Below are positions 1 through 12,294 of a stretch of DNA of 50,939 nucleotides, piece after piece. The stretch lies in the NCBI GenBank assembly GCA_002751075.1, contig NAOQ01000264.1:10149-61087 (forward strand). The letters run 5' to 3'. The DNA comes from Ichthyophonus hoferi (Eukaryota; Opisthokonta; Ichthyosporea; Ichthyophonida; Ichthyophonidae). The stretch's first letter is position 1. Every line of letters begins with the position of its first letter. A program made the position numbers and the translations under genes. The notes beneath the pieces were generated by a model. That model was not told where the DNA came from and ran no database searches. It was given only the letters and a program-made list of their open reading frames with translations.

Positions 1-2
1 AC

Positions 3-69
<67 letters not shown>

Positions 70-127
70 GTTGTTGTTACTCATTATTATTACTATTATT
101 ATTATTATTACTATTATTATTATTATT
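1..127. repeat. (ATT)n microsatellite
   Basis: Near-perfect ATT trinucleotide run with a few G or C interruptions after about position 69. It reaches the window edge, so its full length is unknown. It directly abuts the inverted-repeat element that follows. Confidence 0.95.
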
Positions 128-672
128 CGTTTTCGATCCGAATTATAGATCTGTCGACCGGAATTAAATTTTTTACGATCGGAATTGTAATCTGTCGACC
201 AATATTTTAAATCGACCGACCGAATTATAGATCTCCACCGGAATTAAAAATTTTGCGATCGGAATTTTAATCTATCGACCAATATTGTAAATCGGCCGAC
301 TGAATTGGAGCGTGTTGGATGATTATATGTGCAATATCCCCAGTAGTGGCCCTAAGATGTATGGTATCCTGCTGAGTGGCGTGATGTTAACATGTGCGGG
401 GGTGAGGTTTTGAAATACCTGAAGATTGTTGCAAAGATGGCGGCAGGTCAAATTATTGATGAAGAAAGCATTTTGTGGGATAGCATGATGCCTGTGAGAT
501 ACGGATTGTAACATGGGTAGAAAATTTTATAATTGGGATCAAACCAATTTATAATATTGGTCGGCAATTAATAATTCGGAACGGGAAAATTTTAATGCCG
601 GTCGCTGGATTTTGATTCAGGTCGCGAAATTTCTATTCGGTGTTGACAGATCTATAATTTGGATCAAAAACC
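128..672. mobile_element. Non-autonomous foldback/MITE-like element with long inverted termini
   Basis: The left arm (about 128-305) holds two tandem units of about 80 bp, each starting GAATTATAGATCT and containing CGATCGGAATT-like and TCGACCAATATT-like blocks. The right arm (about 530-672) is the reverse complement of the same material and ends AGATCTATAATTTGGATC, matching the left end CGATCCGAATTATAGATCT inverted. The arms enclose a less AT-rich spacer of about 220 bp (306-530). No transposase is recognisable. The short open frame on the minus strand of the spacer (323-514) has no family I know. I see no convincing target-site duplication, because the left flank is microsatellite. The arms have diverged from each other, so the insertion is not recent. 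Confidence 0.7.
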
Positions 673-1076
673 CTTATAATAAAACATGTAATTAAATTTT
701 TTGTTTAAAAAATAACATTTGTTTATAAAATAAAAAATTTAATTTATTAATTTTTAATATGAATAATGGTTTTAAAATATGTTATTTATTGCTTATTATT
801 TTACTTATTTTAAAACATTTTTTATGTTATTTAATTACTAATATATAGCAGTCAACATTGAATTTTACTTTCCATTTTACCATATATTAATTTCAATGTT
901 AGTCACTAGTCTATAGAAATATTTGTTTTTGTACGAAAATTACTACATTCTTTTACAACTTTAGTTTGAGTGAGATGGCGATAGGTATAAGAATCAGATC
1001 TATAGTAAGACATTATTGGCGGATCTACTCGGTAAGAAAAAGCTAAGAGATAGGTAAAATAGTTCCAGATGCCCGT
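673..1076. other. AT-rich spacer, no gene seen
   Basis: Very AT-rich sequence with many short A/T tracts. No splice-consistent coding segment or RNA gene was recognised. Confidence 0.6.
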
Positions 1077-1430
1077 TTAACGCTCTTGCTTCACAGGTTG
1101 TGTTGCAAATAGTAAGTAGAAACAGGAGAGTTCCTGTGAATTACATTCGTTTATATAGGATTCTATGGTAATTCTAGCTACTTGCTCACAGGCTTCGGGA
1201 CCTCCAATTGAACATCGTGTAAGAGTTAATTTTGCCGGGCCAGCGGTAGTAATGACCACTTGATCTGATCTGTCCTTAAGGCTCAGTTGTTGTGGTAGAG
1301 GTTCTATAGAAGGCGCGTATACTACTTCTCTAGCTAACTGGCTGCAGTAATTATATCTCTCTTTTAATTCAGAGGAAATCGACACCTTGATTTGCTTAGG
1401 TGCTAATATGGAAATTGCCCAATGAGACCG
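1077..1430 (-). repeat. Dispersed repeat family R2, copy 1, with coding-like minus strand
   Basis: This stretch is similar to 18530-18760 and 27120-27410 in the same orientation. Its minus strand is open for 102 codons, and the encoded peptide is conserved with the 27120 copy: RYNYCSQL against RYNYYSQL, PSIEPLP in both, LKDRSD against LEDRSD, and AGPAK in both. Protein-level conservation between diverged DNA copies suggests the parent element encoded a protein. I do not recognise the family, and no transposase signature is visible in this piece. It is not a host gene as far as I can tell. Confidence 0.6.
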
Positions 1431-1559
1431 ATCAGTAAGAGGTGGGATATTGCTATGTAATTAATAACTACAGTTTACTCTCGTTTTTTCATCTATATCA
1501 ATTTCAATTCTTGTATTATTATAATCAACTATATGGAACACTGTTGAGAATAATAGTAG

Positions 1560-1935
1560 ACAGGATCGTTCCTGCAACCTATATTTGTTCAGGGGGAGAG
1601 AAAATACCGAATTACGGGGGCGTTTTAATGTGTCCCTTTGCATACGGAGTACAGATATGCTAAGACACGTTTATTATTATTAAACAAGTCAGCAGAACTT
1701 GTCCTAGGCAGGATACCTAAGCATTGTGTTATCCCCAAACACATGATCTGAAATGACTTATCATATAGTTACAGGATCTCTACCATTAGCTGGTTCAATT
1801 TTGACAGATTATCTTGGATTGCCGTTTAACATCAATAGACTGCACTAACTATTTTCCCAGGCAATATATGTAATAACAATTGCTAATAATATTAAATGCT
1901 TGTAACTATAAAAAGAAATACCCAGGTCAACTAAA
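1560..1935 (-). repeat. Dispersed repeat family A, copy 1 (inverted)
   Basis: Reverse complement of a repeat of about 380 bp found at 16905-17290 and 22195-22555. Shared blocks in order are TATTTCTTTTTATAGCT at one end, a GTGCAATCTATTGGTGTT-like block, CAAGTCCTGCTGACTTG and TCTGTACTTCGTGTATGCA, then a CTTAATTCGGTATT block. Copies differ by roughly a quarter to a third of positions by eye, so the family is old. The tract CAAGTC...GACTTG is a short palindrome. No protein family is recognised. Confidence 0.65.
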
Positions 1936-2479
1936 TATTCCTGCTTTTAGCAAACACCAATAAAGCGTTTATAGTCATGTTTATTATGGGGGTAAACAAA
2001 GGACTTGTCCAAGCAGACTATAGTACTGAGCTTTGGATAGGTTCTCTGCTTGAGCTAACATACTAGAGAGTTGGGTAGCTAGAAATTTAGATTGGACGGC
2101 TAGGCCTGGCGACTATCCAAGGCACCTCGCCCCGAAATTCTAAGCAAAGTAATATTATAGTTTAAAATAAAAGACTCTTAAAATAAAGCATTTAACCGAA
2201 TATAAAAAAGAATGTTGTGAATTCATCAGATTTATTAAAAAGATCAACATAATTATTTTAGAATATTAGAAACCACTGTAAATGAATTTTAAGTTACATC
2301 AAAATTAACAACCCAGTTAAAAATAATAAAAAGAAATGCTACAATACTGTCAGTCTGATTACAACTTCAGCATTTTAATTTTAGTATAATACATTATTAC
2401 ATATCATATTAAAACACATTTTACATTCAAGCAATGCCACAATTTGAAAAACTTAAAGTCGTTATTGGAAAAAAAATAA

Positions 2480-2830
2480 TAGTATCAGTAAGACTGAATT
2501 CTATTTGACGTACAGTGTGCTTATTTTCTTCTGATCGTTCAAGGTAGTTATCAATACGCAAGAGACAAGTTAAAGCCTTTGCAAGTTCTTCTTGTAGAAC
2601 TCACAATTATTCTAAATTCAGCGATGCTTTAGACTTCTTACCATGCAATTGCAATATGAACAATAATTATAATCTAAGCCACTGTGATCGTTGATGGCCA
2701 CTACAACATTTCTTTAACGATTTGACAGTGCTAGACTTGATTAGTTAGCCTTCTAGTAAAGAATCTAGATATGAAACTCTACCACTTGAGAATCAAAAAT
2801 ATAGTATCAATTTGACAACTGAACCTGTAA
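2480..2830 (-). repeat. Dispersed repeat family R5, copy 1
   Basis: Matches 19130-19330 in the same orientation and 41700-42260 in the opposite one. Shared tracts include CTATTTGACGTAC, TTAAAGCCTTTGC and TCTACCACTTGAGAATC. On the minus strand part of it reads as peptide EELAKALTCLLRIDNYLERS, which resembles AELTKALACPLPIDYYLK read from the 41700 copy. The parent element therefore probably encoded a protein, of a family I cannot name. Confidence 0.55.
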
Positions 2831-3290
2831 TAGTAAAAAAAATTGTTTTATTATTGCTTCGAGAATTTATTGCTAACGTATAAATGGGAAGACATTGGCA
2901 GATATATATGTAGAGTTCTGATTGGCGTTCTATGTATTAGAAATACCTAACCTCTAGATCATAGAAACGTAGTTTGGACAGCAGTTTCCTATTAATCTTA
3001 ATAGGTAACTATAACTGAATGTAAGAAAAGTAGTAACAATAACAACGGATAATCCTTTTAAGCGTATTTTAAAATAGCTGAAGATTTTTTACCAACGGCT
3101 ATTAAAATAAAACAATTTAGCTAAAAAAAGACACAACTTTATGTTGCACGACACCACCGCCTTAACTAGGTTTAACATAAATTTGTTCAACCTCTAACGC
3201 AGCACATTTTATATTTAAGTAAAACATAAAATTAGAAGGATAATACCCATAAAATTATTTAGCAGATTATGAAAGATTGAAATGTTGCGA

Positions 3291-3460
3291 GACTGTCAGC
3301 TTGGTTAGGCACAGCGAAAACGCCAAAGCCCACCCAATTCCTAAGCGCGCACTTTCTCCGCTCGCTAATGGCAACGAAAGCCCCACTGGGGAGGCAGCCG
3401 CCGTGGCAAAAAGCAAGCGTGGCTTTTTTAAATTTAAAATAAGCGCATGGCTGGGCGTAT
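3291..3460. other. GC-rich island in AT-rich DNA
   Basis: By direct count 3301-3420 is about 58% G+C, while the flanks are about 30%. It is CpG-rich (several GCGC and CGCC steps) and open on both strands (plus 3277-3462, minus 3259-3534). Neither translation is recognised. It lies 440 bp or more upstream of the HIG1-domain gene start. It could be a CpG-rich control region, foreign DNA, or a fragment of an unrelated repeat. Confidence 0.6.
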
Positions 3461-3679
3461 AAAAAGGAATATTGCACGGCGATTGTGGGTTTTAAAATAA
3501 AGATTAGATGGGACACAATGTATACTACACTCAAAATACCACCTGAAAAGTATTTACATTGTTTATTACTGCTGGCGTTTTTGTTATTAAAATAATAAAA
3601 TAAAAATGTGAAACCAAACCATTTTAATAATACCTATTTCTTTCAATTGTAATATAAGCAAATTTTCCCAAGTATCATG

Positions 3680-3687
3680 TGACGTCA
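3680..3687. promoter_or_regulatory. CRE-like palindrome TGACGTCA
   Basis: Perfect consensus for CREB/ATF-type bZIP proteins, about 210 bp upstream of the start codon of the HIG1-domain gene. Whether it lies in the active promoter is inference. Confidence 0.35.
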
Positions 3688-3896
3688 GTGGCTCACTTTC
3701 AGCGCTTTAAAATTCAAAGTGACTCGCAATAAATATTTTAACTTTAATTGTGTCTAGTAGCCATTAATTCTTACTAGTTAAAAATAGCATTTTCCCATGT
3801 TATAAAGGACAAAACAAACAAACTTAACGTAAAATTCATATACTTCAAAATTATTGCTATTATTTTGTGGAACTATAGTAAAATAAAATAGTAATT

Positions 3897-6488
3897 ATGG
3901 ATATGGATCATAAATGCACGCCTCCACTTATACCTGGAAAATCAGGGAATGAGAAAGGTCTTCGTCAGAGAAAATACATGCCAGAACTTCCTTTTGTGAT
4001 GTTCGGTATGTTAAAACTACTAAAATTACCTTATTGTATTCAGCTACTACAACTGATATACAAAGAAATACTTGTTCTTGAGAGACCATGAATAGGTCGC
4101 CCCAGGCATAATAAAATTATAGACGTCTTCTTAGCACAAAGTGTATTTAGAAAAAAGAATATACAAAGACAAAAAATAGTTGGCTTAAATCATCCTCTCA
4201 AACAAAAGCAAGTTTTTAGTTTTTCTATTTTTTTTTTTTTTGATAGTTAATATGCTATAATGTTTGCTTTGTTGAGTAGACTACTTAGAGGCTCACTATA
4301 AAATAAACATGAATAAAAAGGTCAAAGACATCAGGAAGGATTCGGCCAGAATATTTCTGTTGTAGTATGAGCTGATATACTATAACATAATAAAAGGAAG
4401 AAAGTTCAATTCTGAAAAGAATAAAAAAATTACTACGATTTGATATGTGGACGCCATTGTTAATATATGTTATGGTTATGCTTACAGGATTGACTGGTAC
4501 AGCCTGTTTTATGTTTGGTATCGTTAAGACTAGTCTTTCGAATAATCAATATTTGTGTCAGGTATGTGTATGCCTCCTCTCTCTCTCTCTCTCTTCTCTT
4601 CTTTTTTTCTCTCTTTCTCCCCTACTAATTCATTTCAATTTCCCTTATATATATATATACTTCATTTTGTCTTTATATATATCACGCCATTATTAGCATG
4701 AAATATTCATTTTTTTAAGGCTTTTGAAATCATATTCTAGTTTCTAATTTTAATTTTTCTCTGGTCACCATACCACCTTTATTTTGTTTATTCCATTATT
4801 ATTTTTAAATTCCAACTATATTACTTGTATATATTATAGAATTACCGTTACACTACATAGTGAGCTATAATAGCCTACAATATAACACTACTTTTATGCT
4901 AATATATATAGAGAAATTAGTCAGACTACTGGGTTGTAACTGTCAAATAGAGCTACATATACAGCATAGGCAAAGTAATCATAGGTATAATTATCTAATT
5001 AATTTATGCTGAGTTCTGAAGTATTCTATATAAAAAATATTTAAAATCTTATATTTAGAAAATATAAAAATGTTCTGTCTGAGACAGACTGGAGACCCTT
5101 GATATTGAATAAAGGCTATACAGTTTTTATCTTGACTTCTCTACTTGCAATAGCTATCTGCCGCCCTGAGCATGAATGAGATAATTACTGCTTAGGCTGA
5201 AATTAGCAATAATAACTATACCATAAAGATATAATAACTACAGCACAGGAAAGAATAATTATATTACAATAGCATAATAACATCATGCAGTATTATCATA
5301 ACACAATGAGATAATAATGACCGCAGGGAAATAATAAGTACGATATAATATTGATATTCACTACAGTCTGAAGTCAACAGTAACCAGATAGAGATAGGTT
5401 TAGATAAGGTCAGCAGCCTAACTGACTAACTAATAATAAGAACCATGCCTATATCCCTATAGATAATGCAGAGAGGGAGAGTCGGCATGCAGGCCTTTAC
5501 AATTCTTATGCTAGCCATAGCTTCATCTAACCATGAGTATGCTCTTAATCTATCCATATCTCTCTTTTTAATGCCATTAATATCTAACGCTATAGTTTTA
5601 TCATTCCCTGTATATGCATTGATTTTTTATTAATGTGTTGGAGCATGTGTAGGACGTTATTATAATTTCTTGTTTATTTATTTACTTATATTCTATTAAT
5701 CAAATAAGAGAAACATATATCAAGCCCGCACAGTAATGATTTACATTGCGATTAATTCCTATATATCGTACTGTAATGGGAATACAGTTTGATCCTAAGT
5801 CGGTCTTACTACATCACATGTGTTTAGAATGGTATAAATTAATTCACTGTGTGGGTGAGACGGGGCTTCTATTTTGGTTTACAGTATAGTCTGCCACCTG
5901 ACGAGTCATTGCCATTGTAAGGGTGACGGCTTAAAATAGAGATAGGGGATCCTTACTCAATATTTTTAGTTTCAACATAATGAAATTTTAATAAATAAAC
6001 ACTCTTGATTAAAAGTCGTAATTAGCCATTTGGCCTAGTAATCATCTTGCTATAAATGCATTATCCATTGTCATTGTCCTGTTAATTTTAATCATGTATA
6101 AAATTAGTTCCAATGATTTCTCCCTTATTCACTCCCACGGCCTATTAAGGTTGCTCATTATTGACAGCAAATGCTTTTGATTGGCTTGATTTTATTTTTA
6201 AAACAGATATATGTAATTACGATTTTAAATATTTTAACTATATTATTTTACTTTTGATCTCTTAATTCAATTATTAAAATACAATACCCACACTCGTTGA
6301 TATTGACATATATACATACTTACACACATTTAAACACATGCATATATACCTATGGTCATAACATAACACTAATCATATTGTACATACATACGCAAAGAAA
6401 ACGAAAAGCAGCGCTCAGAAATGTGGGGGCAACCGAACCATTAATCGCCGAACCATTCCCGATGCCAAAATGGGATGATCTGGGATAG
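3897..6488 (+). CDS. HIG1-domain family protein (four exons)
   Basis: Exons 3897-4005, 4488-4561, 5472-5536 and 6398-6488 join in phase to give 112 aa. HIG1-domain proteins sit in the mitochondrial inner membrane and help assemble or tune respiratory complexes III and IV. The family layout is visible: a basic run before the first membrane segment (GLRQRKYMPELPFVMF, residues 21-36), a glycine-rich hydrophobic hairpin arm (GLTGTACFMFGIVKTSL, 37-53), then GRVGMQAFTILMLAIA, matching the R-x-x-x-Q-[GA] start of the second helix. HIGD2A, from memory, has PLVPIGCLGTA where this has PFVMFGLTGTA. The tail of about 30 residues ending KWDDLG is longer than usual and unrecognised. The last acceptor (GCAAAG) has a weak pyrimidine tract. 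The start is the first ATG of an open exon with a good donor (TTCG|GTATG). Intron 3 carries an R3 repeat. An unrelated small membrane protein is possible. Confidence 0.72.
5695..5965 (+). repeat. Dispersed repeat family R3, copy 1 (in intron 3 of the HIG1 gene)
   Basis: About 260 bp similar to 25738-26275 and 42905-43165, all in the same orientation. Shared blocks are ATACAGTTTGATCC-like, ATCACATG, AATGGTATAAATTAA, a GTGGTTGAAACAGGACTTC-like block, TAGTCT..CCACC and the final AAAGACAGGGT-like stretch. No coding capacity is evident, so it is probably a short non-autonomous element. Confidence 0.65.
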
Positions 6489-7531
6489 ATACCCATCTAT
6501 CTATGTTTAACATAACATAGCTTAAAAGATCACGAAATTACTCTTTCCATATTTAAATCTTGTTTATAGTCATGTTTATTCATGTCTTATTATAATTTAC
6601 GTAACTCCTTCTAGACTATGATCTAAGACTAGATCTTTCCCACTCACTCCTAATCTACCTATAGTATCCATACTCTACTCCAATACCCAATTATTATTAA
6701 TAGGTATGACTCATGACGTCATAAATTGTTTATCAATTGACACTTCATTACAGAAGGCCAAAAATAAACGTGTATTATAAATATTTGCTAATGAAGAGTT
6801 TTTCATGAACAAATATGTATGTACGTATATTATGTTAGACGGGTTAGCAATAATACATACATACTATTATATTATATTCGGATCTTATCCATCCCAACCA
6901 AATAAGGCCCCTTAAACTTTATAATAAATATAAGCATGTACGCCACAGAGCACTACTTCTAGCTGTCTTTGTTCAAATTTCAGTCTCACATCACACATTT
7001 TACCAACCTGTGGATTAAAATGCTATGTACCGTATAGTATTAATATAATGATAGAATGGCAAGTATTTCAAAATTATCAAGATAAAATGAGATAAGTATA
7101 ATTGTAAAACGCAACAACTAATAAAGGCCCCGGCGATTTTACACACAAATTGTTCATAAAGAAAACGGTTCAGACGCGAGCGGTTCTCATACACAAAACA
7201 CGATTCCCACACTTTTCTTTTATCAAAGGTACAATACAACTTTGAACAATTAATTAATAAATAAGTTTAATATGAAGAGTAAGTAGGCCTAGTTGGCTCT
7301 CCAATAGCACAGAGATCTACACTAGTTTCATGCCAATATTTCAATTGCCTAACAGGCTTAAAAACAGTACTGTTTCAACGTCAAGTCTTGTTAAATATGA
7401 TAGAGGTCAGATGCGAGATATATGTATCATACCACTTCCATCACTCATAGCCCAATATATACACCGCTAACCCGCGTCTTATATGTATGTACAAAAGTCA
7501 ATAGGCAAACATGCACGTAAATTTCGTAAAT
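6489..7531. other. Intergenic tail-to-tail spacer
   Basis: Lies between the 3' ends of the HIG1 gene (+) and the helicase gene (-). AT-rich, with no supported gene. The minus-strand open frame at 7015-7239 has no splice or family support. It contains the paired bZIP sites listed separately. Confidence 0.7.
6707..6721. promoter_or_regulatory. Abutting AP-1 (TGACTCA) and CRE (TGACGTCA) sites
   Basis: The two consensus bZIP sites lie end to end with no spacer (TGACTCATGACGTCA). They sit between the 3' ends of two convergent genes, so they would be an enhancer rather than a promoter if functional. Function is inferred from sequence only. Confidence 0.3.
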
Positions 7532-9784
7532 TTACCTTCTAAATCCACCACTGCTAAACCCACCTCTAGAACCAGAACCACCCCTTCCACCACCTCTACC
7601 ACCAAACCCACCCCTAGACCCTCCGTCCCTACCACCAAACCCCCTGGAACCTCCATCTCTTCCCCCAAATCCACCCCTTCCACTTCCCCCTCTTCCTCCG
7701 CGAGAGAAGCCACCACGAGTATGGTTTCTGCCACCGAACCTATCATTGTCTCCACCACCTAGGGAAATAGGAGTGTTAATAATCAAATAATAAATTTTAA
7801 CATTGACTTGCTATTGGTAGTTTGGCTTTTTAATACTTTAATTGATTCAATGTTTATTAGTTTGGATCTCGAATTTTTTTCAATATATTATATTATATTA
7901 TAGTATAATTATTATATTCAGTCAAAATTAAACAACAATGCATGACAAATTTATTTTAAGATCATTGATACACCATACAGATTGTATCGGTATGAGTGGA
8001 CAGAAAGTGGTAAATAAAAATAGAAAAATAGAGTAAGCAGCTAACATGCTGGTACTATGGTACTAACAAGGCATCTTCTATCAATACATAAAGGTTAACA
8101 CAACACGAACCTCCCCTCCCCCACCTCCCTCTTTCTCTCAACCTCGACTATAAAAGAAATGGATTTTACCCATACACAAGGAGGATACATAACATACAAC
8201 ATATATTAGCACCGAGCGCCCCAGGCCAGCCAATAGCGTAGAAAAGAAAACTCACACATAAGCAAACCACACCAGTCTACCTTCCGTTCCTTTTATCGTT
8301 TAACAAGCAAGAAATACAATAATCAGATAGAACTAAATAGATATAAAAAGGTAATAGACAGGGAAATATAACCATATACAATATACAATATATAATATAC
8401 CACAACATAATAGCCTACACTAACATAGCAACACCCTAATCTACATATTAACACTTACCCATCTGAGAGTAAGTAGGTTCCACCAGTTCAGGTAGGTCAA
8501 CTGGTTGAGTAAGTGTACAATTTCTCTGATCTTTCCATAATTCTTTCACTTTAGCACACATCTCCAAAGGTACATCAAATAAACAACCTTTCTGATCTAC
8601 ACGCATACGCATTCCCTTAATCTCGGCCTTTATGTCCTCCCCTAGCTATAAGGAAGAAAGGATAAGGGTGTATGTGTTAATATTTGTAGTGGTTATATGC
8701 TAGTGTGTTATAGTTATTATCTTTCTGTGTTAGTGATTATCTCTTTGCATTGCAGTAATACAATAAAATACAATACAATACACAATACAACACCCACATA
8801 CGTACACATAAACACTTACGTTACGCTCAATGATGCCCCAGAAGTAGCCAGTACCTCTAACCTCCTGATCCACTTCAATCATGTATGTCTCATAGCCTTC
8901 AGACGAGTTAAGAAGAGAGCGTTTCTATAAGCGAGCAAGAGCGGGAGCAGTGTTAGATAGCTGTAGATATATGGCACCAAACAGTATCCAATATATAAAT
9001 AGAACTGTACAGAATAAGAATTGTAAGAAAAAGAAAGAAAGTAAATAATAATAAAAAGTTTAGTAAAAATGGAATGCCCACTTTACTCTCGATGTACCCT
9101 GAGAGAAGTCAGCATCGTGCAGTAATAGTAATAAGAGAAAGTGTGTATGTGATAGGATATGATGCGCAACAATACCAGTACTTACTTTCATCTCAGTGTA
9201 TCCAGATATATGTGCTAATGCAGCACACAAGGACGCCAACGCTCCCTTACTGTCTATTAGCTCTTGGGCTAGGGACTCGAAGTGAGGCAGGATGTCGGCG
9301 GGTACCTATATATGGAGTGGGTAGGTGTTACATAATTGGCTGGTAGGTAATTAGTGCTGTGTGTTATCTCATATGAATTCTTCCTATTGATTAGCGATTA
9401 ATTGGCAGGCTATTTTTAATTTTGTTTATTGATTAGAGTGATAAAGAATAGGAAAATAAAATAAATGATTTAACATAACATAACATAATATACTATAATG
9501 AACTATAATACAATATAACAGCATAATATATACAATTATAATAATGATAATACCTTAAGGAAAAATGGTAGTAATAATGAAACAGGCTAAAGGGGAGTAA
9601 ATTACCTTCTCCAATGATTTCTTAGAATCTTCACCAATGGCGACCATCAATTGGTGGGGTTGGGGGGGACCGATCCGCTTGAGAGCCATGCCTATTGCAT
9701 AGTGAAAATGTGTTATAGTCAGTATTTGGTAGTGTATATAGTATATATAATAATAAAATGGAGAAATAAATTGCAGGTACATTA

Positions 9785-9819
<35 letters not shown>

Positions 9820-12263
9820 AATACTAACAACATCAAAAGCAGCCCAAACCCCAAACTCAACCACTCCTCCCCACCCATACCTGTGCGTTTCTCAATGACT
9901 CTCAAAAAGTCCTCCTGTTTAGGGGTGTAAAAAGAAATACACACTCCTTTCTTTCCGGCTCTGCCAGTACGACCAGAGCGATGAACATAAGTATCTACAT
10001 CTTTGGGTGGCTCACAGTTGATAACTACATCTACCTGTTACACCACATAGATAGATGTTAGTACGTTAATACAGCTTATAAGAGTGCATATACATATACA
10101 TCTACGTATGATAGTATATGTGTGTGGCCTCTGCTTCCAGTCAATATATCAGAACATATGATTTGATGAAGGTCAAGAATTAGGATTGATTGATAATTGC
10201 CATTGATATATATATAATCACACTATACGTCCAGACCTAGGTATAGTACCAGAGTTATAGCCAACGATTAGCGTTGACAACATACATACATACACACATA
10301 TAATACTCAAGAGCATATAGAATAGAAATGATCAGATACACATTATAGAGCATAGAATAACATATATATAATATTTCATATTCCCTTTCCTTTTACCCAC
10401 CTCTGGGATATCCAATCCGCGGGCAGCTACATCAGTGGCAATCAGACACCTAAAAGTACCATCTCTAAACCCTTGTAATGTAGTCTCACGCTGTTTCTGG
10501 GCTATGTCTCCGTGAAGGACCTGGGCAATGATTGAAGGTTGGTAATTAATTAATTAGTTAATTAAGTATGTGAGTGCGGATAGGTAAGCAAGTAAACACT
10601 ATATATATACCATACCCCTCAACCTATCTATCCCACATACCCCCTACCCTACCTGGCACTCTGTATTCATCACCGCAGTAAGGGCTAGGTCATTGGCCTC
10701 CCTCTTTGTCTCTACAAACACAATAGTACGACCATGCTTTCCTGCATATACCGTGACCACGTCCCTGGTGGTTGGTTGCATATCAGTACGTATATATATG
10801 CAGGTATAAATAATATTATACTTTTATTTACGATGTATTCATCGTCGAGTTATTACTAACATTAAGAATACATCTACCTACACGTTACCATAGTTACTAC
10901 TATTATTACCGCTACAACTCCCTCCCATGATCTCTACCCAATTAACCCACCCTGCATTATCACGTGATCCTACCTCAACGCACTACCTCTCTGTTGCCAA
11001 TGGCAACGGATAGCCATGTGCTCAATCGTTGCACCTGANNNNNNNNNNNNNNNNNNNNNNNNNNNNNNNNNNNNNNNNNNNNNNNNNNNNNNNNNNNNNN
11101 NNNNNNNNNNNNNNNNNNNNNNNNNNNNNNNNNNNNNNNNNNNNNNNNNNNNNNNNNNNNNNNNNNNNNNNNNNNNNNNNNNNNNNNNNNNNNNNNNNNN
11201 NNNNNNNNNNNNNNNNNNNNNNNNNNNNNNNNNNNNNNNNNNNNNNNNNNNNNNNNNNNNNNNNNNNNNNNNNNNNNNNNNNNNNNNNNNNNNNNNNNNN
11301 NNNNNNNNNNNNNNNNNNNNNNNNNNNNNNNNNNNNNNNNNNNNNNNNNNNNNNNNNNNNNNNNNNNNNNNNNNNNNNNNNNNNNNNNNNNNNNNNNNNN
11401 NNNNNNNNNNNNNNNNNNNNNNNNNNNNNNNNNNNNNNNNNNNNNNNNNNNNNNNNNNNNNNNNNNNNNNNNNNNNNNNNNNNNNNNNNNNNNNNNNNNN
11501 NNNNNNNNNNNNNNNNNNNNNNNNNNNNNNNNNNNNNNNNNNNNNNNNNNNNNNNNNNNNNNNNNNNNNNNNNNNNNNNNNNNNNNNNNNNNNNNNNNNN
11601 NNNNNNNNNNNNNNNNNNNNNNNNNNNNNNNNNNNNNNNNNNNNNNNNNNNNNNNNNNNNNNNNNNNNNNNNNNNNNNNNNNNNNNNNNNNNNNNATGAT
11701 CTCTACCCAATTAACCCACCCTGCATTATCACGTGATCCTACCTCAACGCACTACCTCTCTGTTGCCAATGGCAACGGATAGCCATGTGCTCAATCGTTG
11801 CACTGGTTTTATTCTTCTGATCTTTTACCAAGTCAATTATCACCTGATTGGAGGAATCAATATACCACATGAGAACCACTGATGCGCTTACATTCAGTAA
11901 AATCCTTATCTCGCTTGAAGCGAGACCAATAGGATTGCTTAAGCAGTTTAAACATTTAATTTTAATTCCCAACGAGATATTGTTCTATATAAAAATATAA
12001 GAAATATAATGATGCCTACTGGATATATATCTATGTTATTATTAATACATAAACACACATATATATGCAATCAAACCTCACCCTATACCTTATCATCGCG
12101 ACAGTATTTACGAACAACTTCATTGACCCATCCAGGGAGAGTGGCGGAGAAGAGAAGCAATTGGTGTTTGCTCTGTTGGCATAGCTACGGTTAGTCACCA
12201 TAATCCTATCTATATAAAGATATATAAGCTATATAACATATGCAAGCATATAAGCAAACAAGA

Positions 12264-12294
<31 letters not shown>

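Noticed and set aside
7498-7762. Overlapping open frames on both strands (Ser/Thr/Pro-rich and Glu/Val-rich)
   Set aside because: Shadows of the glycine-arginine-rich last exon of the helicase, whose frame is fixed by phase with the previous exon.
9087-9098. Candidate 12-nt microexon (GTSR) between helicase exons 13 and 14
   Set aside because: It has AG and GT borders, but joining exons 13 and 14 directly matches the GUCT domain spacing exactly, so it is not needed.
10970-11736. Open frames of more than 200 codons made mostly of X
   Set aside because: They run through the N gap; the same holds for those at 25886-26170.
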